From assembly GCF_019049625.1 (NCBI RefSeq), contig NZ_JAFMOY010000133.1, forward strand, positions 434,001 to 498,000: DNA of 64,000 bases, read 5' to 3'. A program made the position numbers and the translations under genes. The DNA is from Rahnella ecdela (GTDB taxonomy: Bacteria; Pseudomonadota; Gammaproteobacteria; Enterobacterales; Enterobacteriaceae). Every line of letters starts with the position of its first letter. The stretch's first letter is position 1. Below the pieces are notes generated by a model. That model saw only the letters and a program-made list of their open reading frames with translations. It did no database searches and was not told where the DNA came from. Shown piece by piece: positions 26,189-35,200 of this stretch.

Positions 26189-26813
26189 ATTCGCGATAAC
26201 CGGTGATCACTACATACAGCGCAAAGTAAGAGAAAATCACCGCTGAGGCCATGTAAGAATATCTGAGCATTTTGGTACCGAGCATTTTTCCGCCCAGACT
26301 GCCGACCGAGCAGATCACCACCGTCCAGAATACGCCGGCGATGAAAAAACCACTCAGAAACCACGACGCATCTGCCGTACCGCCACGTCCCATACGGGAA
26401 ATCAACGCCCCGCCGACGGCGGCAAACCACAGAATTGCCGTCGGAGAGGACATCGCCAGAACGATGCCACGTCCGAAATTACGCAGCACCGATCGTTGCT
26501 GAACGCTGTCCCCCGAATTCAGGTCTTCCGCCGGAGCCAGCGCGGCGCGGATCATTTTGTAGGTAAACCACATCAGCATCAGCGAGCCGCCGACCCACAA
26601 TACCCAGCGCACGCTCTGGTATTGCAGCAAAATCGTCATCCCGGCCAGCGCCAGCACGGCGTAAATTAAATCGCCGATGCAGGTGCCGATACCCAGCCAG
26701 AACCCATGAAAATAGCCGCGTTGCATCGCCAGCGTCATCATGGCGATATTGGCAATCCCGATGTCCAGGCACAGTGACAGGCTGAGCAAAAATCCATTTG
26801 AAAACGGCATCAT
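26178..26813 (-). CDS. LysE/RhtB-family amino-acid exporter
   Basis: A 211-residue inner-membrane protein with about six hydrophobic segments. The N-terminal LSLSLCLDIGIANIAMMTLAMQRGYFHGFW and the following GIGTCIGDLIYAVLALAGM match the LysE family, although the usual GPN motif of the first segment is IAN here. The family exports basic or neutral amino acids and homoserine lactones. It overlaps the upstream HDxxH gene by four bases, so both are co-translated; a second ATG at 26810 is possible. The regulator is probably the convergent AraC protein. Substrate unknown. Confidence 0.85.
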   Translation of the reverse strand: MMPFSNGFLLSLSLCLDIGIANIAMMTLAMQRGYFHGFWLGIGTCIGDLIYAVLALAGMTILLQYQSVRWVLWVGGSLMLMWFTYKMIRAALAPAEDLNSGDSVQQRSVLRNFGRGIVLAMSSPTAILWFAAVGGALISRMGRGGTADASWFLSGFFIAGVFWTVVICSVGSLGGKMLGTKMLRYSYMASAVIFSYFALYVVITGYREFIV

Positions 26814-28102
26814 AGCGGGACTCTCTTGATTAACTGGTTGTATTCGATCATGTCATTGGTCGTGCCTAAACGGGCCATCAGAACCTCAACATCTTCAGGA
26901 TTGGTATGCGGACAATGTTGCTGCATAAAGGCCAGCGCGCGCTCAGTATCACCGCCGAGCAGCTCTTCGCTCATCAGTCGGGTCAGGCCCGCCATCTGGG
27001 TGAAGAACAGCTCCGGATGGAAATCAATGGTCGCCGCTTTCAGCTCGATACAACCATGCTCACGCAGGTAATTAAACTGGATCCAGGCCGCACCGGCATC
27101 GGGGTAAGTTGACGGACCACGGCGCAGATAGCGCAGCATTTCGAGGAAATAAATACGCGCCAGCACCGTGCGGTCGAGCTGTAAACCTTCAGCCACCTGC
27201 GGGGTCAGGCACATCAGCAGACCGAACTGATCCGCCAGTGCTTCCTGCACCATCATTGAACCCCAGCGGTCAATCTTGCTGAGTTTCGGGAAGACGTTTT
27301 CATTACGCACCAGCGAATGCCCCAGATCATGCCCGCGGAACCAGGCAATCAGATAACGCTGGCATACGTGGCTGTCCGGCAGCATGTCTTCCGCCCAGCC
27401 CATTTTTACCGCTTCGGTACGCGAAAACAGTTCGAACAATTGCAGGTAGGTGTTGGCAAAAACTACGGTGCGTTTCACCGGCGAATACTTAAGCCCCTCG
27501 TCTTCCGGGAAGAAATATGCGAAGTGTTTCGGATAGGTATTGGCCTCACCCGCAATGCCAAACAAATTGATAATTTTGTATGCACAGCCCGGCATCGCCA
27601 GTAAATCCGCAGCGATTTCCTTTTGCAGATACAGCAGGCTTTCCGGAAACAGGCTGTCCATCACATCTGAAATTTCCTGCAATACCGGCGCGGGTTCGCC
27701 AAACCATGAGGAATAAAAACTTTGTTTCGATTTACCGACCCACGTCGATGTACTCCCGATCCCCAGCACCAGTTGCTGTTCATTCAGACCGGCTATCTGC
27801 GGCAAAACCGTTTTCCCGCAGCTGTCATCCGCCAGGATTTCCGCACGTAAAAACAGGCCGCGGCGGGTATCCGGACAGTCAAACATCGGTGCCAGACGAA
27901 AACACTGAATCGACATCTCTTCACGCAGCGCATCCAGCAAACGACTTTCACAGGCGGCTTCCAGCTGATTAATGGCTTCCGTCAGTCGCAGGCAATAGTG
28001 GATGGTTTGCAGAGCTTTAGGATTTAAATGGTCCGGGGCATCCAGATCCATCATTGAAACCTGGTATGCCGCAGCAGCTGGCCAAAATGACGTAGTAAAC
28101 AT
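26810..28102 (-). CDS. Uncharacterised 430-residue protein with HDxxH and ExxxD motifs
   Basis: I do not recognise this family with confidence. The protein is soluble-looking, with no signal peptide. Its most striking element is the pair FRGHDLGHSLVRNENVF (His258, Asp259, His262) and VQEALADQFG (Glu287, Asp291), arranged like the zinc-binding halves of some metallohydrolases. Other conserved-looking parts are LGIGSTSTWVGKSKQSFYSS near 112-132 and KHFAYFFPEDEGLKYSPVKR near 192-211. It is translationally coupled to a LysE exporter and next to an AraC regulator, so it could be an enzyme producing or degrading the exported compound. That role and the metal binding are inference; it may belong to an existing DUF family. 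Confidence 0.6.
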   Translation of the reverse strand: MFTTSFWPAAAAYQVSMMDLDAPDHLNPKALQTIHYCLRLTEAINQLEAACESRLLDALREEMSIQCFRLAPMFDCPDTRRGLFLRAEILADDSCGKTVLPQIAGLNEQQLVLGIGSTSTWVGKSKQSFYSSWFGEPAPVLQEISDVMDSLFPESLLYLQKEIAADLLAMPGCAYKIINLFGIAGEANTYPKHFAYFFPEDEGLKYSPVKRTVVFANTYLQLFELFSRTEAVKMGWAEDMLPDSHVCQRYLIAWFRGHDLGHSLVRNENVFPKLSKIDRWGSMMVQEALADQFGLLMCLTPQVAEGLQLDRTVLARIYFLEMLRYLRRGPSTYPDAGAAWIQFNYLREHGCIELKAATIDFHPELFFTQMAGLTRLMSEELLGGDTERALAFMQQHCPHTNPEDVEVLMARLGTTNDMIEYNQLIKRVPL

Positions 28103-28254
28103 AGTTTCAGACCCTTAAGCGCAATGGTGTAAACCTACTAAATCACTCTGCTGCTAACGGGTATTGGAAGAAATTGCGCATAAGTCTGAACGCGTGATAT
28201 TGCCCCCAGCGACTACAGTTAACGTATCCGTCTTTTTGCCAGGTGCCTGACATC

Positions 28255-28914
28255 ATGAGTTTATCTTTGCGCCATTATTTGCACGTGCGTGGCCGTTTAC
28301 TGATCTCGATAATTGCCGGTCTGATTTGCTTTTTTGCGCTTCCCGCCCATCTGGGAATTTTGCAGCGTCTGATGACCGGCTGGAATGTGCTGGCGTGGAT
28401 GTACTTGTTTTTTCTGTGGTTTCGCATGTTGCGTACCGAAGCAAAAGATATTCCGCATATCGCCAAAACTCAGGATGAGAGTGCCACACTGGTGCTGACG
28501 CTGGTCACGCTGACCTGTCTGGTCAGTATTCTGGCGATCCTGTTGGAACTCGGCTCACTCAAAGAACTGACGGGAGCCGCAAAAACTCTGCACATTCTGC
28601 TGACCGCGACCACGCTGATTGCCTCGTGGGCACTTTTGCCAACGTCCTTCGCCATGCATTACGCCCACCACCATTATCTGCGGCGGTCGAAAGACGTGAC
28701 GCCGATGATCTTCCCGGAAAAACCCGCTGAACCCGGTTATTGGGATTTTCTTTATTTCTCCTTCACCATCGCCGTCGCCTCACAAACTGCCGACGTCGCC
28801 ACCGGTACCACCGATATGCGCCAGATTGCCCTGTTGCAGTCGGTCATTTCCTTTGTCTTTAATCTGGCGATTTTAGGCTTTTCGATTAACGTCGGGGCGG
28901 GCTTGCTAAGCTAA
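28255..28914 (+). CDS. DUF1345-family inner-membrane protein
   Basis: A 219-residue protein with about six hydrophobic segments. YWDFLYFSFTIAVASQTADV near the C-terminus and HYLRRSKDV are typical of DUF1345 proteins, whose function is unknown. The second element FYFSFT..QTADV resembles the pore region of two-helix potassium channels, which has led to channel speculation for the family. ATG 28255 has an AGG 11 bases upstream; an in-frame GTG at 28243 would add four residues. It stands alone, divergent from the HDxxH gene. Confidence 0.8.
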   Translation: MSLSLRHYLHVRGRLLISIIAGLICFFALPAHLGILQRLMTGWNVLAWMYLFFLWFRMLRTEAKDIPHIAKTQDESATLVLTLVTLTCLVSILAILLELGSLKELTGAAKTLHILLTATTLIASWALLPTSFAMHYAHHHYLRRSKDVTPMIFPEKPAEPGYWDFLYFSFTIAVASQTADVATGTTDMRQIALLQSVISFVFNLAILGFSINVGAGLLS

Positions 28915-29075
28915 AGATTGAAGCAATGCACTGTTATTCGTGGGATTTTCCGCAGAGTTCACTGTAACTGGAAAATAAGTGGGAAAACGCTGAATTTAGA
29001 CTTCTATACGTCTAAAACTTAGTGTAGGTTTTTACAATATTTTCCCAATCTGGTTACGTTTAAGGAACTCCATTT

Positions 29076-29894
29076 ATGCGCACTCCGTTTGTTGCTGTGA
29101 CACTCCTTGCCGCCACACTGTTTTCTGCTGCCTCTTTTGCCGGTGCGACACTCGACCGCGTGACCAAAACTGGCGTGCTGCGCAATGCCATTGTCAACGA
29201 CTATCCGCCATTTGGTTTTATTGATGACAATAACCAGCTGGCCGGTTTTGACGTGGATGTGGCAAAAGCCGTGGCGCAGCGCATGGGCGTAAAACTTGAA
29301 ATCATCGCGCCAGGCTGGGAAACGATTGTCGGCGGTAAATGGCAGGGGCGCTGGGATACCTGTATCTGTTCGATGACGCCAAATACCGAGCGCGCCAAAG
29401 TGCTGGATTTCCCGACCGCGTATTACAGCTCACCGGCGGTGCTGGTGGTGAATAAGAAAGATGACCGCATTAAATCAGCAGCCGATCTGAGCAACAAGAA
29501 GATTGGTGTCGGTATCGGTTCATCCTATGAAACTTACCTGCAAAAAACGCTGGTGATCCCCGGCAGTAAGCCAATTGTCTTCCCGTTCGACAATGTTCAG
29601 GTTATTCCAAGTGACGAAGAAGTGGCATTCCAGAATCTGGCGCTCGGGCCCGGCGTTCGCCTCGACGGTGTCGTATCTGATTTAGCCACGGCTAACGCCC
29701 GTATCAAACGTGCGCCGGTGTTTAAAATTGTCACTGAGCTTTACGCAGAACCGAACTGGGTCGCGACCGACAAAGGCGACGCAGAGTGGGATAAGAAAGT
29801 GGCTGACACCATTAAATCGCTGCGTGACGACGGCACGCTGGCGAAAATCTCCCAGCACTGGCTGGGTGAAGATATTACTCACGAGGTACCGTGA
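29076..29894 (+). CDS. Amino-acid ABC transporter periplasmic binding protein (family 3)
   Basis: A 272-residue periplasmic protein. A signal peptide (cleavage after AASFA, near residue 23) is followed by the bilobal family-3 fold: NAIVNDYPPFGFIDDNNQLAGFDVDVAKA, a CICSMTPNTERAKVLDF hinge segment, and LRDDGTLAKISQHWLGEDI at the C-terminus. It binds an amino acid or related compound and delivers it to the permease encoded next, whose ATG overlaps its stop by one base. A good ribosome site (AAGGA) precedes the ATG. Ligand identity is unknown. Confidence 0.9.
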   Translation: MRTPFVAVTLLAATLFSAASFAGATLDRVTKTGVLRNAIVNDYPPFGFIDDNNQLAGFDVDVAKAVAQRMGVKLEIIAPGWETIVGGKWQGRWDTCICSMTPNTERAKVLDFPTAYYSSPAVLVVNKKDDRIKSAADLSNKKIGVGIGSSYETYLQKTLVIPGSKPIVFPFDNVQVIPSDEEVAFQNLALGPGVRLDGVVSDLATANARIKRAPVFKIVTELYAEPNWVATDKGDAEWDKKVADTIKSLRDDGTLAKISQHWLGEDITHEVP

Positions 29895-30718
29895 TGCCGC
29901 AAATCCTGGACAGCCAGCCGAAGGTGGAAACCCCGGAGCGCTGGCACCACGCACACGCGTTTAAATTTAAAACCGGGCTGACGTGGCTGATTTTACTCAG
30001 CCTGCTGCTCGGCGCATTCAGCAAGATGGGGCTGGACTGGAGTCTGATAGGCCAGAAACTCCCCTTCCTGCTGGGCCTGCGTCTTTCACCGGACGGCTTT
30101 ATTCAGGGCGCGGCGCTGACCATTATGATCACCGCCTGCTCGATGTTTTTCTGTCTGCTAATTGGGCTTATTACCGCGCTCGGGCGGATGTCGGAGAACG
30201 CGGTGGCCTTTGGCTGTGCAACGTTTTACGCCTCGCTGTTTCGCGGGACGCCGTTGCTGGTACAGGTGCTGATTATCTATCTGGCGCTGCCGCAGGTGGG
30301 TATTGTGCTCGGCGCGCTCAGCTCCGGCATCATTGCGCTTTCGATGAATTACGGCGCGTATCTGGCGGAAACTATCCGCAGTGGCGTGCTTTCGGTACCC
30401 CGTGGTCAGCAGGAAGCTGCGCTGGCGCTGGGCGTGTCGCGCTGGACGGTGGCCGTTCACGTGACGGCACCACAGGCGCTGCGCATTATTATTCCGCCAG
30501 CGGGGTCGATGTTTATATCGATGCTGAAAGATTCCTCACTGGTCTCGCTGATGGGGCTGTGGGAACTGAATTTTCTGGCGCAATCGTACGGGCGCAGCAC
30601 TTATCGTTATATGGAAATGCTGGCGACCGCAGCGGCGATATACTGGATTATGTCGATTGTACTGGAGCTGTTGCAAAGCCGACTTGAGCGTCGTTTTGCA
30701 CAAGGGCAGCGCCGATAA
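29894..30718 (+). CDS. Amino-acid ABC transporter permease (HisM/GlnP type)
   Basis: A 274-residue inner-membrane permease. An N-terminal segment is followed by the FIQGAALTIMITACSMFFCL start of the polar-amino-acid permease domain and FYASLFRGTPLLVQVLIIYL. The EAA loop that contacts the ATPase reads GQQEAALALGVSRWTVAVHV. ATG 29894 overlaps the binding-protein stop (TGATG). No ATPase gene follows; the next gene is an aminotransferase. The permease therefore needs an ATPase from elsewhere. Confidence 0.9.
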   Translation: MPQILDSQPKVETPERWHHAHAFKFKTGLTWLILLSLLLGAFSKMGLDWSLIGQKLPFLLGLRLSPDGFIQGAALTIMITACSMFFCLLIGLITALGRMSENAVAFGCATFYASLFRGTPLLVQVLIIYLALPQVGIVLGALSSGIIALSMNYGAYLAETIRSGVLSVPRGQQEAALALGVSRWTVAVHVTAPQALRIIIPPAGSMFISMLKDSSLVSLMGLWELNFLAQSYGRSTYRYMEMLATAAAIYWIMSIVLELLQSRLERRFAQGQRR

Positions 30719-30731
30719 TGCTATAGTTTTC

Positions 30732-30751
30732 AATCACTTTTGTGATTTTTC
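30732..30751 (+). terminator. Weak terminator-like hairpin after the ABC permease gene
   Basis: AATCAC-TTTT-GTGATT followed by TTT, 14 bases past the permease stop. The stem has only six pairs and is AT-rich, so it may reduce rather than end transcription into the aminotransferase gene. Confidence 0.4.
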
Positions 30752-30766
30752 ATCAACGGGTACGCC

Positions 30767-31897
30767 ATGTCTTTTCCTGAAGATTTTCGTTTAATCAGCT
30801 ATCTTTCGCGCCTCGAGCACGCCGTCCGTTTTCCGCTGTCGTCGTCTTATCCGGAATCGATGAGCATCGATACCTTGTTTGAGCTTGCGGGAAAACAGCA
30901 TCGTGCGCCGTTCATGCAGACCATTCTGGATTATCCGCCGCTGCGCGGAACGCCCGAGTTGCTCGACGCCATCGCCTCGACCTACAAAAATGTGACTGCG
31001 CAGGACGTCATCAGTTTTGCCGGTGCCGACGAAGCGATTTACGCCAGCTTCCAGATGCTGCTCAAATCCGGCGATCACGCGGTGGTGATCACCCCCAATT
31101 ATCAGTCGCTGGAAAGCGTGCCGTTATCGCTGTGCGACGTCACCGGCGTGGCACTTGAGGAAGATAACGACTGGGCGCTGGATACCGGTAAAGTCCGCGC
31201 TGCGCTGCGTGCCAATACCAAAGTGCTGGTGATTAACTTCCCGCATAATCCGACAGGGGCACTGATCAGCCGTCAGCAACTCAATGAACTGATCGACCTG
31301 TGCCGCGAGCGCGGGATCTGGATCTTCTCCGATGAAGTTTACCGTCTGACCGAATTCGATCCGGCCGATCGTCTGCCGCAGCTGGCTGATATTTATGAGC
31401 GCGGGATCTCCCTGAACGTGACGTCAAAAGCTTACGGGTTACCGGGGCTGCGCATCGGCTGGGTGGCATGTCAGGATAAAGCGTGGATGCTGGAACTTGA
31501 GCGCATGAAGCAATATCTGTCTATCTGCAACTCAATGCCGGGAGAGTTTCTCACTGCGGTGGCGCTGAACGCCAGTGCGCCAATTCTCGAGCGGGTGATG
31601 GAACGTTCGCGCCGGCAGCTGGCGTCGCTCACCGCATTTCTGGCGAAATACCCGCACCTGTTCCGGCTCTCAGTGCCAAAAGCCGGTGTGCTGGCATTTC
31701 CGCGTTATACCGGCGCAGAAGGCGCAGAAGCGTTTGCCACGCAGCTGGTGGAAGAAGCCGGTGTGATGGTTATTCCTTCCGTCGCCTACGCGTCAGAACT
31801 GAACACCGTGTCTGAAGATTTTCTGCGCATTGGTTTTGGTCGCGAAAATCTCGATGAAGGGCTGGGTGAAATGGGCAAATGGCTGGATAAACGATAA
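30767..31897 (+). CDS. PLP-dependent aminotransferase, class I/II
   Basis: A 376-residue cytoplasmic enzyme of the aspartate aminotransferase fold. FAGADEAIYASFQML near residue 83, NFPHNPTGALIS near 162, SDEVYRLTEF near 190 and the PLP-lysine segment TSKAYGLPGLRIGW near 220 are all present. It lies 48 bases after the ABC permease gene in the same direction, so it may act on the imported amino acid. The substrate cannot be deduced; kynurenine/methionine-type and capreomycidine-type aminotransferases share this layout. Confidence 0.87.
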   Translation: MSFPEDFRLISYLSRLEHAVRFPLSSSYPESMSIDTLFELAGKQHRAPFMQTILDYPPLRGTPELLDAIASTYKNVTAQDVISFAGADEAIYASFQMLLKSGDHAVVITPNYQSLESVPLSLCDVTGVALEEDNDWALDTGKVRAALRANTKVLVINFPHNPTGALISRQQLNELIDLCRERGIWIFSDEVYRLTEFDPADRLPQLADIYERGISLNVTSKAYGLPGLRIGWVACQDKAWMLELERMKQYLSICNSMPGEFLTAVALNASAPILERVMERSRRQLASLTAFLAKYPHLFRLSVPKAGVLAFPRYTGAEGAEAFATQLVEEAGVMVIPSVAYASELNTVSEDFLRIGFGRENLDEGLGEMGKWLDKR

Positions 31898-31908
31898 GTT
31901 TAAATGGA

Positions 31909-32790
31909 TTACCCCAGCACCTGTTTTTCGGTCAGAAAATCAATAAACACCCGCACTTTTGGCAGCATATGGCGGCTGCTCGGCCACACTACCGAGAATT
32001 TGCCGCCTTCTTTCAGATACGTTGACAACACCGAAATCAGCTCGCCGGACGCCAGATAATCACGCACGATAAACTCCGGCACATACGCCAGCCCTAATCC
32101 CTGCAACGTCGCCTGTAAAATTGATTCCAGATTGTTGCTGCTCAGCGCCAGCGGCAGCTCCGGCGGCGTCGTGCCTGTCATCTCCCATTCCTGCCACTGT
32201 CCGTTGCCCGGAAAACGGTAGCGCAGACAGGCGTGCTCATAAAGGCTGTCCGGCGTAAGCGGTTCCGGATGCTCAGCAAAATAGTGCGGAGCTCCCACAA
32301 TCGCAAAGCGGAACGGCCCGAGGCGGCGCGACATCATCTGCGAACTGCTCAGCTCGCCGCTGCGAATAGCGATATCAAAACCTTCATCAATGACATTCAC
32401 CATCCGGTCGCTGAAATCCAGATCCAGCTCCACGTCCGGATAACGCTGGCGGAATTCCGGCAGGTGCGGCAACAACATGCGGTAACCGATAGCCGGCGCG
32501 GTGATGCGCAATTTTCCACGCGGCACGGCGGAAATCCGCACCAGTTCCTGCTCGGCGTCTTCCAGTTGCATCACAATGTTCTGGCAGCGTTCGAAAAACA
32601 GCTGGCCTTCGTCGGTCAGGCTGATACGCCGGGTGCTGCGGTTGAACAGCCTTACACTCAGTTTTTCTTCCAGCCGCGCCACGCTTTTACCGACCGCCGA
32701 GGCAGAAATGCCCATCCGTTCCGCGGCTGCGGCAAAACTCTGACTCTGCGCCGCACGGACGAACGCCAGTAAGCCGTTGAGGTTTTCCAT
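31909..32790 (-). CDS. LysR-family transcription regulator
   Basis: A 293-residue regulator with the N-terminal LysR helix-turn-helix (LLAFVRAAQSQSFAAAAERM, then SASAVGKSVARLEEKLSVRL, residues 5-62) and a C-terminal effector domain. It belongs to the CrgA/AaeR-like branch judging by RISLTDEGQLFFERCQNIV and FDIAIRSGELSSSQMMSRRL. It is divergent from the DHA2 efflux gene across 116 bases, the standard LysR arrangement, so that gene is its likely target. Confidence 0.92.
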   Translation of the reverse strand: MENLNGLLAFVRAAQSQSFAAAAERMGISASAVGKSVARLEEKLSVRLFNRSTRRISLTDEGQLFFERCQNIVMQLEDAEQELVRISAVPRGKLRITAPAIGYRMLLPHLPEFRQRYPDVELDLDFSDRMVNVIDEGFDIAIRSGELSSSQMMSRRLGPFRFAIVGAPHYFAEHPEPLTPDSLYEHACLRYRFPGNGQWQEWEMTGTTPPELPLALSSNNLESILQATLQGLGLAYVPEFIVRDYLASGELISVLSTYLKEGGKFSVVWPSSRHMLPKVRVFIDFLTEKQVLG

Positions 32791-32906
32791 TTATCGATTC
32801 CCGTTTATTCGAGCGTTTTAGTCCTTAATCATCGGACTTACGGCCTGTTTCCGCAACATTACTGACATTTTATCATCATGATTATCGTCAACTGTCGGAA
32901 GAAGCC

Positions 32907-34445
32907 ATGAACTCAACAACAACACAGTCAGCGGGCAGCCTGCGGGTTTTATTTACCGTGTGCCTGGCAGCGGTCATTTTGCCGCTCAACTTTGTCAGCG
33001 GTGCAGTAGCAACGCCTGCCATTGCACGTGAGCTCGGCGGCAGCGCGCAGGCGCTGAGCTGGATAACCAATTCTTTCATGCTGACGTTTGGCTGCTTTCT
33101 GATGGCCGCCGGTGCGCTGGCAGATGAACTGGGGCGTAAAAAAGTGTTTATCAGCGGCGTCTCGCTGTTTGCCCTGCTGTCTCTCTTGCAGGCTTTCAGC
33201 AGCAGTTTACTGTGGATTGATCTGCTGCGCGCCGCACAGGGCATCGCCGCCGCTGGCGCACTGGCCGGTGGCGCAGCGGCTCTGGCACAGGAATTCGACG
33301 GCGCAGCGCGCACTAAGGCGTTCAGCCTGATGGGCAGCAGTTTTGGTGTCGGGCTGGCTTTCGGCCCGTTCCTCGCAGGTGTGCTGATCGCGAATTTCGG
33401 CTGGCGCTCGGTGTTTTTCTCCGCCACGGTGATTGCCGTACTTTCGCTGGTCACGGGTGCTGCCCGGATGCGCGAAACCCGCAATCCGCAGGCGACGGGC
33501 ATTGACTGGCCGGGCACTCTCACCTTTACCGCCATGCTGGCGCTGCTGACCTGGGCACTGATGGAAATTCCGCAATCCGGTCTGCAAAGTCCGCAGGTAC
33601 TTTCGCTACTGGCTGCTGCAGCTGTTCTGCTGGCGATTTTTGTCCTGGCAGAACGGCGGGTAAAAAACCCGATGCTCGATTTATCGCTGTTCCGCTATAT
33701 CCGTTTTATCGGCGTGCAGGCGCTGCCGCTGGCGACCGGATTCTGTTTTGTGGTGCTGCTGGTGATTTTACCGATGCTGTTTATCGGCGTAGAAAATCTT
33801 AGCGAAGAACGTGCCGGACTGATGATGATGGCGCTTTCAGTACCGATGCTGGTGGTTCCTTTGCTGGCGGCATGGCTGACGCGCTGGATTTCAGCAGGCG
33901 TGTTATGTACCTCGGGTTTAGTGATTGCCGCCGCCGGTTTGGGCTGGCTGAGTCAGGCGGTGCTGGCGCAGGATATGGCTGCCATGATCGCACCGATGGT
34001 GATGATTGGCATCGGGACAGGCCTGCCCTGGGGGCTGATGGATGGATTGTCGGTGAGCGTGGTTCCCAAAGAGCGAGCGGGCATGGCGACCGGGATTTTC
34101 AGCACCACGCGCGTGGCCGGAGAAGGCATTTCGCTGGCGATCGTCGGTGCCATTCTGTCGGCATTAACACACAGCGCACTGGCGGCGAATTTTACAGCGG
34201 GTGACATCAGTCAGGCCGCTCAGCGGCTGGCAACCGGTAATCTCGCCGTGGCGCAGCAGCTTATTGGGCAGGCCAGCACGTCGCAGCTTCAGCAACTCTA
34301 TGCCGCGTCACTGCACCCGCTGTTGCTGTGTCTGATGGCAATTACACTGGTTTCCGCACTCGTGGTGCTGCTGGCACTGCGGGGCAATCATCAGGATGAA
34401 CCTGAAGCGGCGCCCGCCGTGTGTCAGAAGGATCTGTCGCCGTAA
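32907..34445 (+). CDS. MFS efflux pump, DHA2 (EmrB/QacA-like) family
   Basis: A 512-residue transporter with about 14 hydrophobic segments. Segment 1 ends FVSGAVATPAIARELGGSAQ, which departs from the usual LDxTIVNVALP of the family. ALADELGRKKVFISG is motif A, and SFGVGLAFGPFLAGVLIANFGWRSVFF is motif C, characteristic of antiporters. It should export drugs or metabolites by proton antiport. A GGAAGAAG ribosome site precedes the ATG. The 3' end overlaps the convergent ydcF gene by 22 bases. The divergent LysR protein probably regulates it. Confidence 0.9.
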   Translation: MNSTTTQSAGSLRVLFTVCLAAVILPLNFVSGAVATPAIARELGGSAQALSWITNSFMLTFGCFLMAAGALADELGRKKVFISGVSLFALLSLLQAFSSSLLWIDLLRAAQGIAAAGALAGGAAALAQEFDGAARTKAFSLMGSSFGVGLAFGPFLAGVLIANFGWRSVFFSATVIAVLSLVTGAARMRETRNPQATGIDWPGTLTFTAMLALLTWALMEIPQSGLQSPQVLSLLAAAAVLLAIFVLAERRVKNPMLDLSLFRYIRFIGVQALPLATGFCFVVLLVILPMLFIGVENLSEERAGLMMMALSVPMLVVPLLAAWLTRWISAGVLCTSGLVIAAAGLGWLSQAVLAQDMAAMIAPMVMIGIGTGLPWGLMDGLSVSVVPKERAGMATGIFSTTRVAGEGISLAIVGAILSALTHSALAANFTAGDISQAAQRLATGNLAVAQQLIGQASTSQLQQLYAASLHPLLLCLMAITLVSALVVLLALRGNHQDEPEAAPAVCQKDLSP

Positions 34446-35200
34446 CCGGCTTCCAGTACCGGACGCAACCGCGCGTAGATCTCTTCAATTTCTGCGGGGA
34501 TCTCCACTTCGGCAATAAAGCCCGCTCCTCGCGGGCCATAACCGCCCGGCGCATTACGCAGACGTGGGATCTCGCCGAGCAACAACGACACAAACCGCGG
34601 CAAAGCCCACAGGCTGTGATGCCCTTCTCCGGCAAAGCGCAGCCCTTCGCCCTCACGTTCCAGCTGAGGTACCAGCACCGGCCAGTTGAGGAACGTCACT
34701 TCAGGGCGATCGCGCCAGACGTGACGGAAACTGGCGTCAGTGCGCAGCTGCATCAGCGGATCCTGCACCAGCGTGATGTGGTTATAGTTCTCATCGACCA
34801 GATCCAGCACCCGGCGCGCCTGTAAGGCATTGTCACCGCAGTTAGTTGACGCGGTTTCCAGCAAAATCTGCTTTTGCGGTGCCGCGCAGCACTGAACGCC
34901 GATATCGTTCAGCACTTCAGCTTCACTGCGACCCGATGTATGGATATGACGGTAACGCGGATGCGTCTGTACCGCCTGATACAGCAACTCGGTGGAATGG
35001 CCGATCCCTCCGGCAATCAGCAAACGGGAAATCCGCCCCTGCGCCAGCGCCTGAAACGCCGCTTCGGCGGTCGGCAAAATCGCGTTACCCAGCAGGATCA
35101 TCAGGGAAGGTTCACCCTCCGGCCCTTTTCCTGAGGTCTGATCGAAGGCCAGAAAATGCGCCAGCCGGTTCATATCGTTAATCACGGACTCAGTAAACAT
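34424..35200 (-). CDS. ydcF: YdcF: DUF218-fold protein
   Basis: A 258-residue cytoplasmic protein aligning over its whole length with E. coli YdcF: LLGNAILPTAEAA, LLIAGGIGHSTELLY, ETASTNCGDNALQARRVLD, VQDPLMQLRTDASFR and LRNAPGGYGPRGAGFI. The DUF218 fold binds nucleotides; E. coli YdcF has been reported to bind S-adenosylmethionine, but its role is unknown. It is monocistronic, and its 3' end overlaps the convergent MFS gene by 22 bases. Confidence 0.9.
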   Translation of the reverse strand: MFTESVINDMNRLAHFLAFDQTSGKGPEGEPSLMILLGNAILPTAEAAFQALAQGRISRLLIAGGIGHSTELLYQAVQTHPRYRHIHTSGRSEAEVLNDIGVQCCAAPQKQILLETASTNCGDNALQARRVLDLVDENYNHITLVQDPLMQLRTDASFRHVWRDRPEVTFLNWPVLVPQLEREGEGLRFAGEGHHSLWALPRFVSLLLGEIPRLRNAPGGYGPRGAGFIAEVEIPAEIEEIYARLRPVLEAGYGDRSF

